A stretch of DNA of 64,000 nt from assembly GCA_001566295.1 (NCBI GenBank), contig KQ964253.1:744001-808000 (forward strand), read 5' to 3'. Made by a program: the position numbers and the translations under genes. The stretch is from Microdochium bolleyi (Eukaryota; Ascomycota; Sordariomycetes; Xylariales; Microdochiaceae). How positions within the stretch are numbered: the stretch's first letter is position 1; the number at the start of each line of letters is the position of its first letter. Shown piece after piece: positions 34,231 to 47,100 of this stretch. The notes under the pieces are model-generated. The model ran no database searches, was not told the DNA's origin, and saw only the letters and a program-made list of their open reading frames with translations.

Positions 34231-35929
34231 ATGGCCATCATCAAAGCCCGTCCCTCCTACATCCCCGTGGATCCGTCCTTCAGACCTCTGCCTAGGTACG
34301 GACACTACTCGGCGCCCATGGATCCGGCGTGGGCCGCCGCCAAGCCTGCGTTCGATGCCCAGCGCGAGTACCAGCTGCAGAACCCGGAGGTCGACTTCGC
34401 CGCGCTGCGCGGGCTCATGGGCGACCCGGATGCCGCGATCCCGCCCGGGGGGCCGGACCGGGCGACGCAGGTCGTCACGCAGATCCTGCAGTTCCCTGCC
34501 AGGGACGGGGCGATGGTCGAGGTCAAGGTGTACAAGTCGCCGAATGTGGTGCAAGGGGGGCAGGCGGTGCTGATGTACAGGATGCATGGCGGTGGTGAGT
34601 GTGCCGTGTTTGGCTAAACGTGATTGTTCTGGTCCGAAGGGCTACAACATTCGATTCATGCTGTGCTCTGTATTTCACGAACTGGCACTTACTATGTGTC
34701 TCTCTCTATGAGCGGCGGGTTTTGGGTCTTAAGTTTATCTATGATTTTGGCCAAGACAAGAAAACGAAACTAACACGATGGGCCTGATATTCAGGCTTCG
34801 TTCTCGGAGGCCACGAGTCGGACGGAGCAGAGAACGTCTACGCTGCGGCCTTGCACACGAACATTGTGGTCGTGAGCGTCTTGTACAGGAAAGCTCCCGA
34901 GCACCCGTTCCCGAAGGGCTTGGACGACTCCCTGGACGGGCTGATGTGGGTAAGTTTCTTCGCTTGGTTAGACCCAGGGAAAGACTGATTTTACCGCCCC
35001 ATGATGAGTTCTCCCCATCGTTTTGTTTAATTCAGCTTTGTCAACAAAGGGAAACCGATACTCTGAAAAAGAGAAGTCTACACAGTGGACTGTAGCAGAA
35101 CAAAGACTGACTTCTGCGACATGGTAGTGCAAGGAGAACGCAGCGACATTGGGCATCAACCCAGAGAAGATTATCCTCATCGGCACCAGTGCTGGCGGGA
35201 ATCTGGTAAGCTCAAGTGTCTTGTCCCCATACACGTCTCCAGTCCAAGGAGAGCCCACAGGATTCGCTTTAACCAACCGTGATGTTTACACAAACGGGCT
35301 CGCGGGGCCAAAAAAAAAAACCTACAAAAACTGACGGGATTTACAAACAGGCCGCCGTGCTCGCCCTCGAGGCTCGGAACCGCGGCATCTCAGGCATCAT
35401 CGGTCAGGTCCTGCACTTCTCCATGCTGTGCCACCCGAAGCTGTACCCGACAGACAAGTACGAGCTCGGCAGCTACGTGCAGAACTGGGACACGAGCATC
35501 GTGGGCGCGACGAGCATAGAGCTCGTCCTCGAGGCGTACCTGGGAACCGCGGACCCGGAGCCGGACTGGAGACACTCGCCGCTGCTGGCGGACTCGTTCG
35601 AGGGACTTCCACCGACGCGTAAGTTGGGAGAGGGCGACATCCCTGCGGTTTTCTAAGAGGGGCCTCTGCTCATGCAAGGAAAGTTTTTCACTGGCGGATG
35701 CTAACCGTACGTTGGAATCTCGACAGTCATTCAGCTCGGAGGACTCGACGTGCTCCGTGACGAAGGGTTCGCCTACGCAGAGGCTCTCAAGAGCGCGGGC
35801 GTGGACGTCGAGGTCTACTGCTACACGGGGCTTCCGCACTGTTTCAACTCGCTGGTCTTCCCGCCCCCAGCGGATACGGCGGTCTACTACGAGCGGTACA
35901 GCTCCTGGTTGTCGCGGGTCACACGGTGA
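34231..35929 (+). CDS. HSL-type alpha/beta-hydrolase (esterase/lipase)
   Basis: Carboxylic-ester hydrolase of the hormone-sensitive-lipase family (alpha/beta-hydrolase 3). Five exons: 34231-34594, 34795-34949, 35134-35205, 35351-35618 and 35727-35929, giving 353 residues; all phases agree. The oxyanion-hole motif HGGGF (119-123) is split by intron 1. The nucleophile elbow GTSAGG has S192, and the acid and base are D294 (GGLDVLRDEG) and H324 (GLPHCF). There is no signal peptide, so it is probably intracellular. The substrate is unknown; relatives act on short acyl esters, xenobiotics or secondary-metabolite intermediates. Introns 1 to 4 are 200, 184, 145 and 108 nt, long compared with the other genes here, and intron 3 carries an A9 run. 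Each has a CTAAC or CTGAC branch site. Confidence 0.93.
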
Positions 35930-36474
35930 AGGTGATCCGGTCCGACTTTGGCAGTAGCCCCGTGCGCGGGATGAGGTACAGACACGAAGTAGATGGCGCA
36001 CCGGTGCTTTCCATGCCCGCTCAACTCGTGATGATTCGGGGTGTTGCAGCAAGGCGTCACTAAAGTCGTGTTCATCAAGGAAGTATGAAGCTTCAAGATT
36101 GAGTTGGCTCTATCTCTGTTGCTTTCGACGTTCAAATCGATTGGGACAGGAACAGACAGATCCCTTAACGTCTTTACCGAGCCACAAGTTGAGAACAGTG
36201 GATAAACATTGTCAATATGCCAGACAACCAGTGACCGTAATGGTGTTGATGGTTCAAGAAACAACATGGAAATGGTGATCCAATCGTCGACATGTCCTAG
36301 TGGCAGGGGTGGAATCCAGCTAGGCTTAATCAGGTGGAGCGCGTAAAGTGGCAGAGACGCGTGTGGGCGCGTGTATCGCGCTGCTCCCCTGCGAAACCGA
36401 CCACACCCCGCGATAAAGCGGTCGTTCTTCCACGACTCCGTTGTTAGAAGCACCAGTCCGCCAGCCGAACCAGG
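35930..36474. other. Spacer between esterase and primase genes
   Basis: No gene is seen. It holds the esterase 3' end and the primase promoter. Confidence 0.5.
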
Positions 36475-38174
36475 ATGCCGCATAGCACATCGCCCGATCC
36501 CAAGAGTGCAGAGCCTCTAAACCAGCAGACAATGGCCGAGCCATCGACAACCCCCGCCGATGCGCAGACCGCGCTCGAGGACGGCGACGTCGAAATGGCA
36601 GAGGGCTCCCAGCAGGAGCAGCAGCCAGCCGCGAAGGCAGAAGAAAAGAAGGAAGTCAAGCTCGATGACCTTTTTGCGGACGTAGACTCCGACGAGGAGT
36701 TCCCAAGCTCGAAACCAGTCAAAGAAGAGGAGGACTACCTGTCAGATTCGCCAGATATTCCGGATGCGCTTGGGTGAGTTTCAAAGGGTCGATGCAGTCC
36801 GCACTCGATCTGCACAGTATCTGACTCGACCCTCCATCTCAATAGAACGAACAGCCTAGCAGGAGCAAAGGCATCCGACCCGGAGGTGATGCGCATGTTC
36901 TATCAGCGCCTGTTCCCCTGGCGGTATCTCTTCCAGTGGCTCAACCACAGCCCGACCCCGAGCGACGACTTCAAACACCGCGAGTTCGCCTTCACATTGC
37001 AGAACGACGCATACCTGCGCTACCAGTCCTTCGCCACATCCGACCTCTTGCGCAAGGATGTACTGCGGCTGCTGCCGTCGCGTTTCGAGATCGGTCCCGT
37101 GTACACGACCAACCCGCGAGAGCGCAAGACGATGCGCAACTCGAGCGCCTTCAAGCCGCTGAACAAGGAGCTGTGTTTCGATATTGATTTGACAGATTAC
37201 GACGACATCCGCACGTGCTGCGACAAAGCCAACATCTGCAACAAGTGCTGGCAGTTCATCACAATGGCGATCGCGGTGGTCGACACGGCGCTGCGGGACG
37301 ACTTTGGCTTCAAGCACATCATGTGGGTGTACTCGGGTCGTCGTGGTGCCCACGCTTGGGTGTGTGACAAGAAGGCGCGTGGGTTGGACGATCAGAAGCG
37401 GAGGGGTATCGCTGGATATCTCGAGGTTCTGCGGGGAGGTGCGCAGAGTGGGAAGAAGGTCAACTTGCGGCGGCCGTTACATCCACACGTCAGGTATGTT
37501 CATCGACAGATTCAGCCTCTGCCCCCCCTCACCTCTATGCAGCCTTGCGCGCTAACTGCATGCCTAGCCGGAGTCTGGACCTCCTGAAGTCGCATTTCCA
37601 GTCCGATGTCCTCGAGGCACAAGACCCTTGGGCCGATCCGACCCGTGCTGAGCATCTACTCTCTCTGCTCCCCAACAAAGCCCTCAGCGACAGTCTGCGC
37701 ACGAAATGGGAGTCTTCCCCCGGCCGCTCCAGCACCAGCAAGTGGGCTGATATCGACGCGGTTGCAAAGTCTGGACAAGTCAAGAATCTCGACGGCAAAC
37801 AGCTTCTCGAGGCGAAGCAGGATATTGTGCTCGAATACACGTATCCGCGTCTTGATATCGAAGTCTCGAAGAAGCTGAACCATTTGCTCAAGAGTCCGTT
37901 CGTCGTCCACCCGGGAACTGGGAGAGTGTGTGTGCCGATAGACCTTGAGAAGCTGGAGGATTTCGATCCTCTAGGTGTTCCCACGGTACAGGGTCTACTG
38001 GCGGAGATCGACGAATGGAAGCCGACAGAGGGAGAATCCGCGCCTCAAGACTGGGAAAAGACCAGCCTGCGGCCCTATATCGAGAAGTTCCGGACGTTTG
38101 TGCTCGCGTTGATGAAAGATGAACGAGACCCCAAAGTGAAGAGGGAGAGGGAAGATGAGGGGATGGAATTCTAG
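36475..38174 (+). CDS. pri1: DNA primase small (catalytic) subunit
   Basis: Makes the RNA primers for lagging-strand synthesis as part of the DNA polymerase alpha-primase complex in the nucleus. Three exons, 36475-36773, 36846-37493 and 37568-38174, give 517 residues. An acidic N-terminal tail of about 100 residues is followed by the core that starts at MRMFYQRLFPWRYLFQWL. The metal-binding carboxylates are D212 and D214 in CFDIDLTDYDD. The zinc-binding cysteines are in CCDKANICNKCW (224-234). SGRRGAHAWVCD is the conserved nucleotide-binding strand. Intron 2 falls inside the conserved HPHV-SRSLDLLK segment and restores it exactly. The N-terminal acidic extension is longer than the roughly 400-residue yeast and human proteins. 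The gene is tail-to-tail with the DUF167 gene, 55 bp apart. Confidence 0.96.
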
Positions 38175-38229
38175 AGGTAGTCCAGGGCAAAAAGACTGTC
38201 TACCATGAACACAATGGTAGTGACGAGAC

Positions 38230-38619
38230 TCAATCCACCACATGCGCATGGAGGCGATCTCTCACAAGATCGAGGAGTCCCGCGTCCTCACAATTGCTGG
38301 CTGTGAAATGACCAATGTCAAGAGCCGTACTCGAGATACTGATCGTCTTTTCCCTGCTTTTGGTACCCTGCACAATCTGCAGGTTGGACTTGGGGACCAG
38401 GAGCGCTGTTGCCAGGATCTGCACGACGGCCTTGTTTGCCTTGCCGTCCTGTGGTGGAGCTGCCACGTTGATCTCGATCGCCTCGTCTGTGACACCAGTG
38501 ATGCCTTCACGGAGCTTGGCAGCTCCAGGTCGGATGCGGCAGTGCAGAAGCAATGTAGAAGGCACTCTAGATTTCGAGGCATGTTTCTTGAGAATTGATA
38601 CCGCCTGGCGAGCGGCCAT
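38230..38619 (-). CDS. DUF167 / UPF0235 family protein
   Basis: Small single-exon protein of 129 residues, close to the size of the bacterial YggU and human C15orf40 relatives. The family signature is present: the RIRPGA start, VAAPPQDGKANKAVVQILATAL in the middle, and the strand with GTKSREKTISI. The function of the family is not established. The N-terminal 20 residues are basic and lack acidic residues (MAARQAVSILKKHASKSR), which would suit a mitochondrial presequence but is not proof. The gene points away from the SAK gene, with which it shares a 585-bp promoter region, and converges on the primase gene. Confidence 0.92.
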   Translation of the reverse strand: MAARQAVSILKKHASKSRVPSTLLLHCRIRPGAAKLREGITGVTDEAIEINVAAPPQDGKANKAVVQILATALLVPKSNLQIVQGTKSREKTISISSTALDIGHFTASNCEDAGLLDLVRDRLHAHVVD

Positions 38620-39204
38620 GTTTAGAGCCTATACCAATCGCTACAGCTTGAGGCAGCGACTGGAAGGTATTCATTCACAAAGTGCTCGACTTCTGATGTT
38701 TGAGACTGCTCTGCTGTCTGGTGTGAATTTTGGGCCATCGAAAGTGAAAGCTTGATGGCGGATGGTTCGATGTTACAGAGCACAACAAGTGTGGGTGATC
38801 AGCAGGGGCATCGCGCCAAGGGTCCTTCAGAGTGCATGCTAGAGCTCTAGGGTCTCCAAACGAGTGACGGCATTTGACACCCTTTGCGTGGGTCTCAGCT
38901 TGCGACACGCCTCGCGCAATCTTCAACTCACTCTACTGCGCACAGCACTTGCGCAATTGGATATCCTCTGGCTCTCAACAGCACACAACCAACCTCCTGA
39001 GAGCTGCAACCGCCTGCACGAACCACGCCTCCCAAACCGAACCGCACGAACACCAGCCTCATCGATCGCAGCTTCCCCCGAGCCTACCAAGACTTCTTCG
39101 GCTCTGCTCAAGTGTCTAGCTAGGGCTGTTGCCCGGTGGTGAACCTTTAAGAGCCTCGTCCAGAACAATATGGTCTCTGCTTGACCCGACACCAAGCTCC
39201 GCGC
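38620..39204. promoter_or_regulatory. Divergent promoter region of DUF167 and SAK-domain genes
   Basis: The two flanking genes start at 38619 (minus) and 39205 (plus), leaving 585 bp to hold both promoters. No gene or clear TATA box is seen. Confidence 0.55.
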
Positions 39205-41126
39205 ATGTTGCTCGCTCGAGCCCTTCCGCTTCGTCAATCTCCAGTCCTCCGGCGCCGGGCTACAGCAGCCATGGCCCACAATGCTGCGCCTGCATCGGGC
39301 TCAGCCCAGAGCACCTTCACACTCACTTCGCTTAGTCGGTGGTCAGTCGTAAACCGGCAGCTTCCACGTATGTCGCTCTCGATCCAAAGAGTTCGCTTCA
39401 CTGGTGTCGCTATGAACCAGTATGACTGACTTGAGACTTGCCCACAGCGGCCGAATCGATAAGCGCCATCCACATCTACGATTTCGACAACACATGTAGG
39501 CTCTCGCGTGGACCAAGACAGACCTGTTAGACCTCGAGGGAAATCTAACAAGCGAATCTCTGAATAGTATTCAAGACGCCACTTCCGAACCCCAAGCTGT
39601 GGAACGGCCAAACGCTAGGCCAACTGGGCAACCCCGACATCTTCATCAACGGCGGATGGTGGCACGACTCGCGGATCCTCGCTGCCACGGGCGAGGGTGC
39701 TGACAAGGAAGAGCCTCGCGGCTGGGAAGGTTGGTGGAACGAGAAGATTGTTGAGCTGGTGCGGTTGAGTATCAAGCAAGAAGACGCCCTCACGGTCCTG
39801 CTTACGGGTCGTGGCGAGCAAGGATTTGGCGATCTCATCAAGCGCATCACGAAATCGAGAGATCTCGAGTTCGACATGGTTGGGCTCAAGCCAGCTGTCG
39901 GTCCCAACAACGAGCGCTTCCGAAGTACAATGGATTTCAAACAAGTCTTTCTCGAGCACGTCATGGAGACGTACAAGCATGCCCGGGAACTGCGCCTCTA
40001 CGAAGACCGACAAAAGCATGTTACTAGGTTTCGCAGCTTCTTCAGCGAGTACAACCAAAAGCAGCGGGGCCAAAACGGGGGTGTCACAACCAGAGGGCCG
40101 ATCAGCGCCGAGGTCGTACCTGTCGCGGACATCTCGACCACTCTGGATCCCGTCGTCGAAGTCGCCGAGGTGCAGCATATGGTCAATGGCCACAACGCGC
40201 TCGTCGCGCAAGGCCGTTCCGGGCGGAAGTTGTCGCTTAAGAAGACGGTCTTCTTCACCAGCTACATGATTGGCCATGCAGACACGAAACGCTTGTTTAG
40301 CCTGGTATCATTACCATCTGGAGACCTCAAGCTGCATGCCAACCAGATTCTCATATGCCCAAGACCATGCCCGAACGACATTCTGGCCAAAGTCGGCGGC
40401 ATGGACGCCAAGATGACATGGCAAGTGACTGGCACAGCGTGCTATGAGAACAGTCTATGGGCCGTGTCTGTGCGGCCCGTGCCTGAACATGCGCCATATC
40501 ACACCGAGAACCCAACGCCGCTGGTTGTCATTGCGTTACGGAAAGGCGCGCGACCGGCGGATGCTGCGAGGATACAGAATTGGCAACCCGTGGCGCCACA
40601 GGACTCGTTCACTTTTGAGACCACTGTCGGCGAGAAGGTCATGCTACGGATCGAGCCGACGGAAGACTTTGAGAGAAATCCCAAACGAAAGTTTGAGGGA
40701 GAGTCCGAAGGCAGCGGTCGCAGTCGATTCAATACAGGTGGCAATCGGGGCGGGCATTTCCACGGTAATCGTGGTGCAGGACGAGGAGGCTCGGCTGGCA
40801 ATTTCAGAGGAAACAACAGAGGCGGGCCACACGGCCGAGGCGGACCTCGGGGTGGTCATGGCAGAGGTGGCCGCGGAGGCGGCGCCGGAGGGAACGGTGG
40901 CGGCAAGCGCAACAACCATTACCAATCTCTCGATGATGTCGGCACGAAAGAGAACCAGAATGGCATGGGCTCGTACGGAGGTGTCTCGTACGACGACAGC
41001 TTCCCTGCCTTAAGCGGGCAGGGCGGCGGCCAAAAAGGCCGGTCTCAGCAACAGCATGGCAATGGCGGCTGGGCGAACAACGGAGCCTCAGGCAGTGGCG
41101 CAGCAGACATGAGCAGCTTGTATTGA
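39205..41126 (+). CDS. SAK-type HAD RNA-repair-like protein with RGG tail
   Basis: Three exons, 39205-39367, 39448-39495 and 39568-41126, give 589 residues. HAD motif I, DFDNTLF, lies at about residues 66-72 and is rebuilt exactly by joining exons 2 and 3 (DNT-L). The region LLTGRGEQGFGDLIKRI serves as HAD motif II. This matches the 'Swiss Army Knife RNA repair-like' HAD family (HAD_SAK_1), proposed to act on RNA ends; the true substrate is unknown. The end, from about residue 460, is rich in RGG/GRGG repeats and would bind RNA. The first 22 residues (MLLARALPLRQSPVLRRRATAA) are basic and lack acidic residues, like a mitochondrial presequence. A second ATG at 39271 would omit it, so dual targeting is possible. 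Confidence 0.9.
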
Positions 41127-42129
41127 GCAAGGTGATCTGTAGCGGTTTCACAGTGGTTATCAATATTGTATGATCAGAGGAGGAGATAAGGGCGAAAAGT
41201 CAGAGCATGATAATACCCAGCCCCAAATGCAAAATCTGCAACTTCACATGACTCTCGGTGTTTCTAATTGTCGCATCTACGGATAACCACCAGCGAAGTA
41301 CTCAAGTTGTTCGTACAAGCCCTCCCCGTTTCACAGCATTTGTACTCAGTGACAAGGGACAAGCTGATGTCCTGTCATCACAGCAATGCACTCGCGAAGC
41401 ACAAACATGGCTGGCACCCATGGTCTCAAGCTGAACATGGCCGAGGCCTTAGGAGCCTTCCACTAGTACAAGTCTACAGCTGCTCAGGGCACTGCACTGG
41501 TATTTCGAGGAGATAATGCCTCTACTATCCTGGATTAGTACCACGGCTTTGGCAGACACACACTAGCAAGCCGCATGCAAGTCTATTATGCGTTCGACGT
41601 AAGAAGCAAGTCACACTGTAACCCCGGCAGCGCAAGTTCGCGTGGTCTCTGAGCGACAGGCTTCACTCCACGGATAGAAGACCTGTTCCGAACACAGAAA
41701 GTTAGCCAACGATATCCGACAAACGATCATGGCTCAGGATGGTGTGTTTGATGTCTTCCAGATGCGGGAAGACGAGAGTTTGCGTATCAGGAATGATAGA
41801 ACAATATGGTGTATGAATAATCATGCCCACACCGAGGTGTGGGTAAGAAACAGCCTCTAAAAGAGAATCTCATCATGCAAACAAGGAGAGGGGTGATTGT
41901 GTGTTTGTGACATGGAGGAGATGATGGAACATACCTTTGTGAATAGTTGGCGCCCTCGAGCTGAAATGGCAAACATGATTGTCATGCTCTCACTCCCTTT
42001 GCCATACCGAAGCAAAAGTGCAAAGATTGTATCATTCCGCGCCTGGACAAAAGGAAAACATAGAATGGAGGCTTATGTACACGGGTTTTCTACATCGTCT
42101 GTAGGCTCGGAGCGATCTCGTTTTCGGGT
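41127..42129. other. Convergent intergenic spacer of 1 kb
   Basis: Lies between the 3' ends of the SAK gene and the complex I subunit gene. No gene is seen. Confidence 0.5.
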
Positions 42130-42902
42130 TCAGTTCACGTCTGCTGATACCGGGGCGATGTCGAGGCCGAGGTTGGCCTTGAGGCGCTCTCGCCTCCGCT
42201 CTTCGTAGCCCTCTGGGTGGATTCCTGTGTGAAAATTTAATGCGTCAGCCTGCATGATACGAGCAGTACTGGTCAACGAAATGGCTCACCTCTGCCCTCT
42301 CCAATCTCTGCGATAGTCTCTGTGATTGGCCGCCTGCGGTTCAAGCGCAGAGCCTCTTTGTGCGCATACTCGTCGTGCTCGCGCTCGTCTTTCATGTAGC
42401 CTTGCAGCTGGCCGCCAGTATAGTTAAACGCTGCCAGGACGACTGAAAAGACCGCGCCGTGTCCGAGCACGCGGGGCAGGCGCTGGGCTGTAGTTGGAAC
42501 CCAATGGTCAGCCAGGGTTCAGAGCAAAATGGAAGGGTTCAAGTATCCAGGGATGTCTCGTGAGGAGTGGCACGTACTTCTTAAGGCCGCGGTAGCACCG
42601 GCGAGGAAGCCACCAATGGCTGTATTGAAGATGTCGTCCTTCTGCCTCAGGTTGGCCGCGGCGTCCTTGGAGAAGCCGTAGACCGTGGCGGCGGCAGCAT
42701 AGGTACCAATTGTCATGCCGTGACGGGTGAAGACGCCCATGGAGCCGACATTCTGCTTCGCAAGGGAGTTCTGGACGGCGGCAGACAGGAAGCCAGCGGC
42801 GCCGCCAATGAGACCAGCCCGGGTGGCGCTGGAGAGAGCATCCTTGGAGTGGTAGGGCGCCTCAGCCAGGGCGGGCTTGATGGGGTGCGGGTTCGCCATC
42901 AT
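42130..42902 (-). CDS. NADH:ubiquinone oxidoreductase 21-kDa subunit (NDUFA11/B14.7-like)
   Basis: Accessory membrane subunit of mitochondrial complex I with the Tim17/22 fold. Three exons on the minus strand: 42902-42578, 42487-42290 and 42224-42130, giving 205 residues (about 22 kDa). Gly/Ala-rich membrane segments are visible (AGLIGGAAGFLSAAVQNSL, MTIGTYAAAATVYGF, IFNTAIGGFLAGATAAL, GAVFSVVLAAFNYTGG). The conserved SLAKQNVGSMGVFTRHG is followed by a charged tail ending LRLNRRRPITETIAEIGEGRGIHPEGYEERRRERLK, typical of the fungal 21.3-kDa subunit. Intron 1 is 90 nt and intron 2 is 65 nt, each with a CTGAC branch site. The gene starts with two adjacent ATGs, of which the first is taken. The subunit name rests on remembered similarity. 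Confidence 0.88.
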
Positions 42903-44168
42903 GGGCGGGAGAGAGGCGAGGTGCGCTGATGTTGATGGGGAGTCGTCAGAAGTCGCAGAGGTCGTTCGAACGCAGAGTGGAAGCTCCTAGTCCAATTGAC
43001 GGGGCTGAATTGAGCGGCACCTGGTTGGCTGGCGGGCGGGAGCTTCTGATTTGTCCGAGGTTTTCCCCCCCGCCCGCCAGCTGTCGGGGACGGGATTGTG
43101 CCGTGCGCTCGCCTGGCCAGTGTGCTTACATCAGCTGCGTGGTGGAACCTCGAGCCGCTCCTGCCGTCGGTGATGGATGACGTTTGTTGGTTTGGTGAAG
43201 CTCAGCTTGGATATTCCCGGGGCTAGCTCCAATCATCGATTGCCTGTCCGTCGGAGCCTCGGAATCGCACGTCAAGATTGTGAACGACATCGGACCGTTC
43301 GAGCTTGACCAGAGCCGTGCTACACCATCGCCGGCCACTATCCGGTCGTTGCCGTCCGCATTTGCCTCCACCTGCGGCGCACTGCCCGAGAGACACCGCT
43401 GACCCCTCGGTGCCCGAGCATCTCACCTTCGCCCACCGTCTCAGCATTGGGATAGCTTCCTCCTCCATCATGAAACTCAGATCCGAGCAGAGTGTTTCTA
43501 CTTCGCCTTGATCCTTGCTCTGGCTGCCAACTCAGCCCACGCGCGCTGCCTCGGGTGCTCTCAGCCCCGAACTTAGTCCCGTTTGCTGCTGCCGTAAGTC
43601 GTCGTCAGTTTCCTCCTATGCGCCCTTCACCTCCGCCAGTGCACTCCTCCACCGATCTCGCAGCAGATCAGTGATACCGTGAACCTTTCCTCAAGGTCCT
43701 GTGTTTTTATGCATCGCAGCTGCCCTGATGGACCCGCAGGTCTAAGCTTTGTGCTCGGGCTTATATGTGGCTATCGGTGTTGTGCCGTCACGCACCTTAC
43801 TCGCAGCAAGCTGGCATATCCCAATATAAGACAGCGTTTGCTTTGCCATGCCTCAAGACTCGCCATGCCGGCTGTCCTGACCGCAGTTGAGTCGCCCTGG
43901 CAAGCCTTGTCCTCGCTTGCAATCTTGCTCATTGGTGTAGAGCACTGCACAAAGCACGCTGACCTCGTTCTGGGCGTGTGCGGTGCACGCCTGCGCAATC
44001 TTGCTGCCTGCGCTCCCCAAGCCGACAAGTGTCGACTACGCCTAGGAACAAAGCGAGCCGTCGTCCTCGTCGTTCCCATTGCCGCGCAAGCTCCAGATCT
44101 GGCAACCAAATCATCGACGACTGACCAGACTGATACATCACCTCAGTGCCGCCCATACCTCTGCAGGC
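42903..44168. promoter_or_regulatory. Divergent promoter region of complex I subunit and deubiquitinase genes
   Basis: A 1.27-kb gap between two genes transcribed away from each other. No protein gene is supported. A donor-like CCGTAAGT at 43590-43597 and an acceptor with branch site (GACTGACC and CACCTCAG near 44126-44149) could frame a 5' UTR intron of the deubiquitinase gene; this is speculative. Confidence 0.45.
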
Positions 44169-47100
44169 ATGGGACCGCAGACGGCCACGCCTGCCCCGGC
44201 CGATATTGAGCTTTTGAATGCTCACAAGGTCAGGGCAGAGGCCCGTTTTCGTGCAGGAGAGACGAGGGCATACACATCACCAAAAGCCATACGATCATTC
44301 TTGAGTCAGCAACTGCCGGATCTTGTTGCTAAAGAGCGATGCGACCACGAACTCCTGCTCGTAGACACGCAAACCTACAGAGATGAGGCTACCAATTTTG
44401 TATCCACAGTCTGTGGGACATGTCGCCATCACTTCCACTTCAAAAGCAACGAGCCCTCGCCGCATGTGCGGCGCCTGGATGCGCACCACCCACAACATAT
44501 GCTGCTCGCATACGAGAAGAAAGGGCCGATCGAGCTTGTCGAGGAACGATCCCGAAATCGACACGACAACACCTATGGGGTTGCAAGCTTCGTCTGCTGC
44601 GACCAAGACTGTCGATTCACCATCGATATCATCGCTCTGCTACCCAGGCTCACTACCAGTGATGTGGGCCTCTTCGAAGACCAGGACCGGGTGCGAGCTA
44701 ACTTGGCCAACGCGCGGAGGGACGACCCTGAGCGATACGCCGAGGTGGACGATGACTACGGATCACAGCCTGCCAGTACCATGGTTGTATACCTTAGTGA
44801 TCACCTGAAACGTGACCCAGCAGCCGGGCCTTTGAAGATCAAGAAGCGTAACAAAAGATTCATGGTCTCGTTCAGTACGGACTTCGACCCTTTGTTTCGA
44901 TCTCTTGGCTGGGAAGAGCGAGATGATGAAGACGGTGAGGCATGTTGGTTCCTCCCACAGCCCAGCCCTCAAGTGCAGCCCACCAGAACGAAATCCCTGG
45001 AGGCGCGATACGAGGACGCGCGTGCCGAGCTCGCGCTCTACTTTTCGCACGGTCATTTACAACCTGCATGGGACCACGTCCTCCGAGTCTTTGAGGGTCG
45101 CTACGAACAGTCCTCGAGCATCGATTCGGTGCTCAAGCAGATACCGGAAGCAGATCTCAACCTGCTCGGGTGTGTCAAGGAACACGATCCCACTGTATTC
45201 TCGTGGGCGGCAATCCTTCTTTCAAACATTGACCCTCGACGAAGATCGGATTTCACGCAAGCCGCACTCAACTGCATACTGGAGCGAAGCGAACCTGCAC
45301 GAGACTCGATAGTCATGTACCAGTCTAACTTCGACCCGGGCAGCATGCACGAGTCCTTCGACTATTTCGGTACTACGCCCTCGGCGCGGAAAGATGAGCA
45401 ATACTTCATCGACAAGTACCAGTACATTATCTCACAGAAGCCCTCGGATGAGGACAGATCCACAGCTCTACGTCATCTGCAAGTTGTTGAAAACGAGACG
45501 GGACTCCAGATCATAAGTCAGATGTCCCCCGAACTGCTGATGTTCGAGGATTCGGCGGGTGTGACCGGTGCGAACACGATGGGGATCCAAGCTGCCACAA
45601 AACTTCTCGGGGTTGATGCAGGTTGGCCGGCCTCTCTGATCAGCGACGTTGTCCACAATCTGGTAAGTCTGCACACCCACGACTCAGCATGACACTGCTA
45701 ACCTGCGCCTGCAGAATGAGGCTATTCCACGAGTCAATATCGCGGCAGCACTAGAAGCTCTGGCCTGGCACAAGCGTAGTCAAGACAGCCTTGCGGATGC
45801 CCAGGAACTTGATAAAATGGCATCTTTCCTTCGCGACTCAGAAACTGGGCATTCGTCGTCCCCTCTACCCAAGCCCGCCCAATCCAAGTCGACTGAGCGC
45901 AGTCCGGAAGAGACACTAGCTACGTCCAAGGACATCCCGCCTGGGATGGTAAACATTGGCAACACGTGCTACCTGGCCAGCCTGCTGCAATACTTCTATA
46001 GTGTCGTTCCTATCCGAGATCTGCTCAAGGACTTTGACGAGTACAGGCTGGAAATTGACGAGGAACACGTTGCGCAGAGGTTGTGGGGTGGTACCAAGGC
46101 CGTCATCAACCTCGATCAGGCCATCGTAGCCCGCAGATGTGAGTATCCAAGATGTTGCTTTTGGATGCGGTTTACTAATTGTATATAGTCGCTGAATTAC
46201 TTCGTGGCCTGTTTGCACAACTCGAAACCACAATATACGTTGCGGCCAAACCGCCACAAAAACTCGTTGACACGGCACTACACACCGCGAAGGAGATAAT
46301 GGAGGGTGTCAAGAAGCCCAGTGACCAGAAGACGAAACCGCCCCCTCTCCCAGCTCGCTCGTCACCTGCGCCACCTACAGCTGGTGGCCAGGAGGTGGAT
46401 ATGATGAATGTGACGATCGAACCTCTCGAAGGGCAAACTGGTCGAAACTCACCGACAGGTAGTGCACAGACTCTCGTCAACGATATAGAGCCTCTCTCAG
46501 TAGTTTCCGCTGTGGAAAAAGCCTATGACGTGTCCGGCGCTACCACTAATGGCGATACGCCATTGCAATCGGTGGCCAGATGCGTCAGTCCGGATATGCA
46601 ACTTGATGATCAGGCCAGCGACCTTAGCCTGGATGAACGGTTCGCGCTTGTCGAGAAAAAGATTGAGGACGCAATGCAGCGCGTCGGCTCTGGGCAGCAA
46701 GATGCATCAGAGATTATGGGGCATATCTTCGAGCACTTGGGGTGTTCTCTCAAGCACAACGGCACACACCCAGATCCAGATCTACCAGGAGTTCAGACCG
46801 ATGCCATCACCGATTTATTCTGTCTAACCAAGGTCAACAACACAATAGACCTCAGGAGAGGATCTCATCTTGAACAAGCAGTAGAGACGACCAAAAAGGA
46901 GGTACAAATGGAGACCTGGATAACGGCGTATCCTCATCCCGATCCGAACGTCAAAGACAGGAGAACCCCTCGCACGTTACATGAAGCCATCAACAGCGGG
47001 CTTGAATTCGAAGTCATGGATGACACTCGGGTTCGCTATACATCCATACGCACCTTGCCTCCAATCCTCCACGTCTGCATACAGCGGTCACTTGGGGTAA

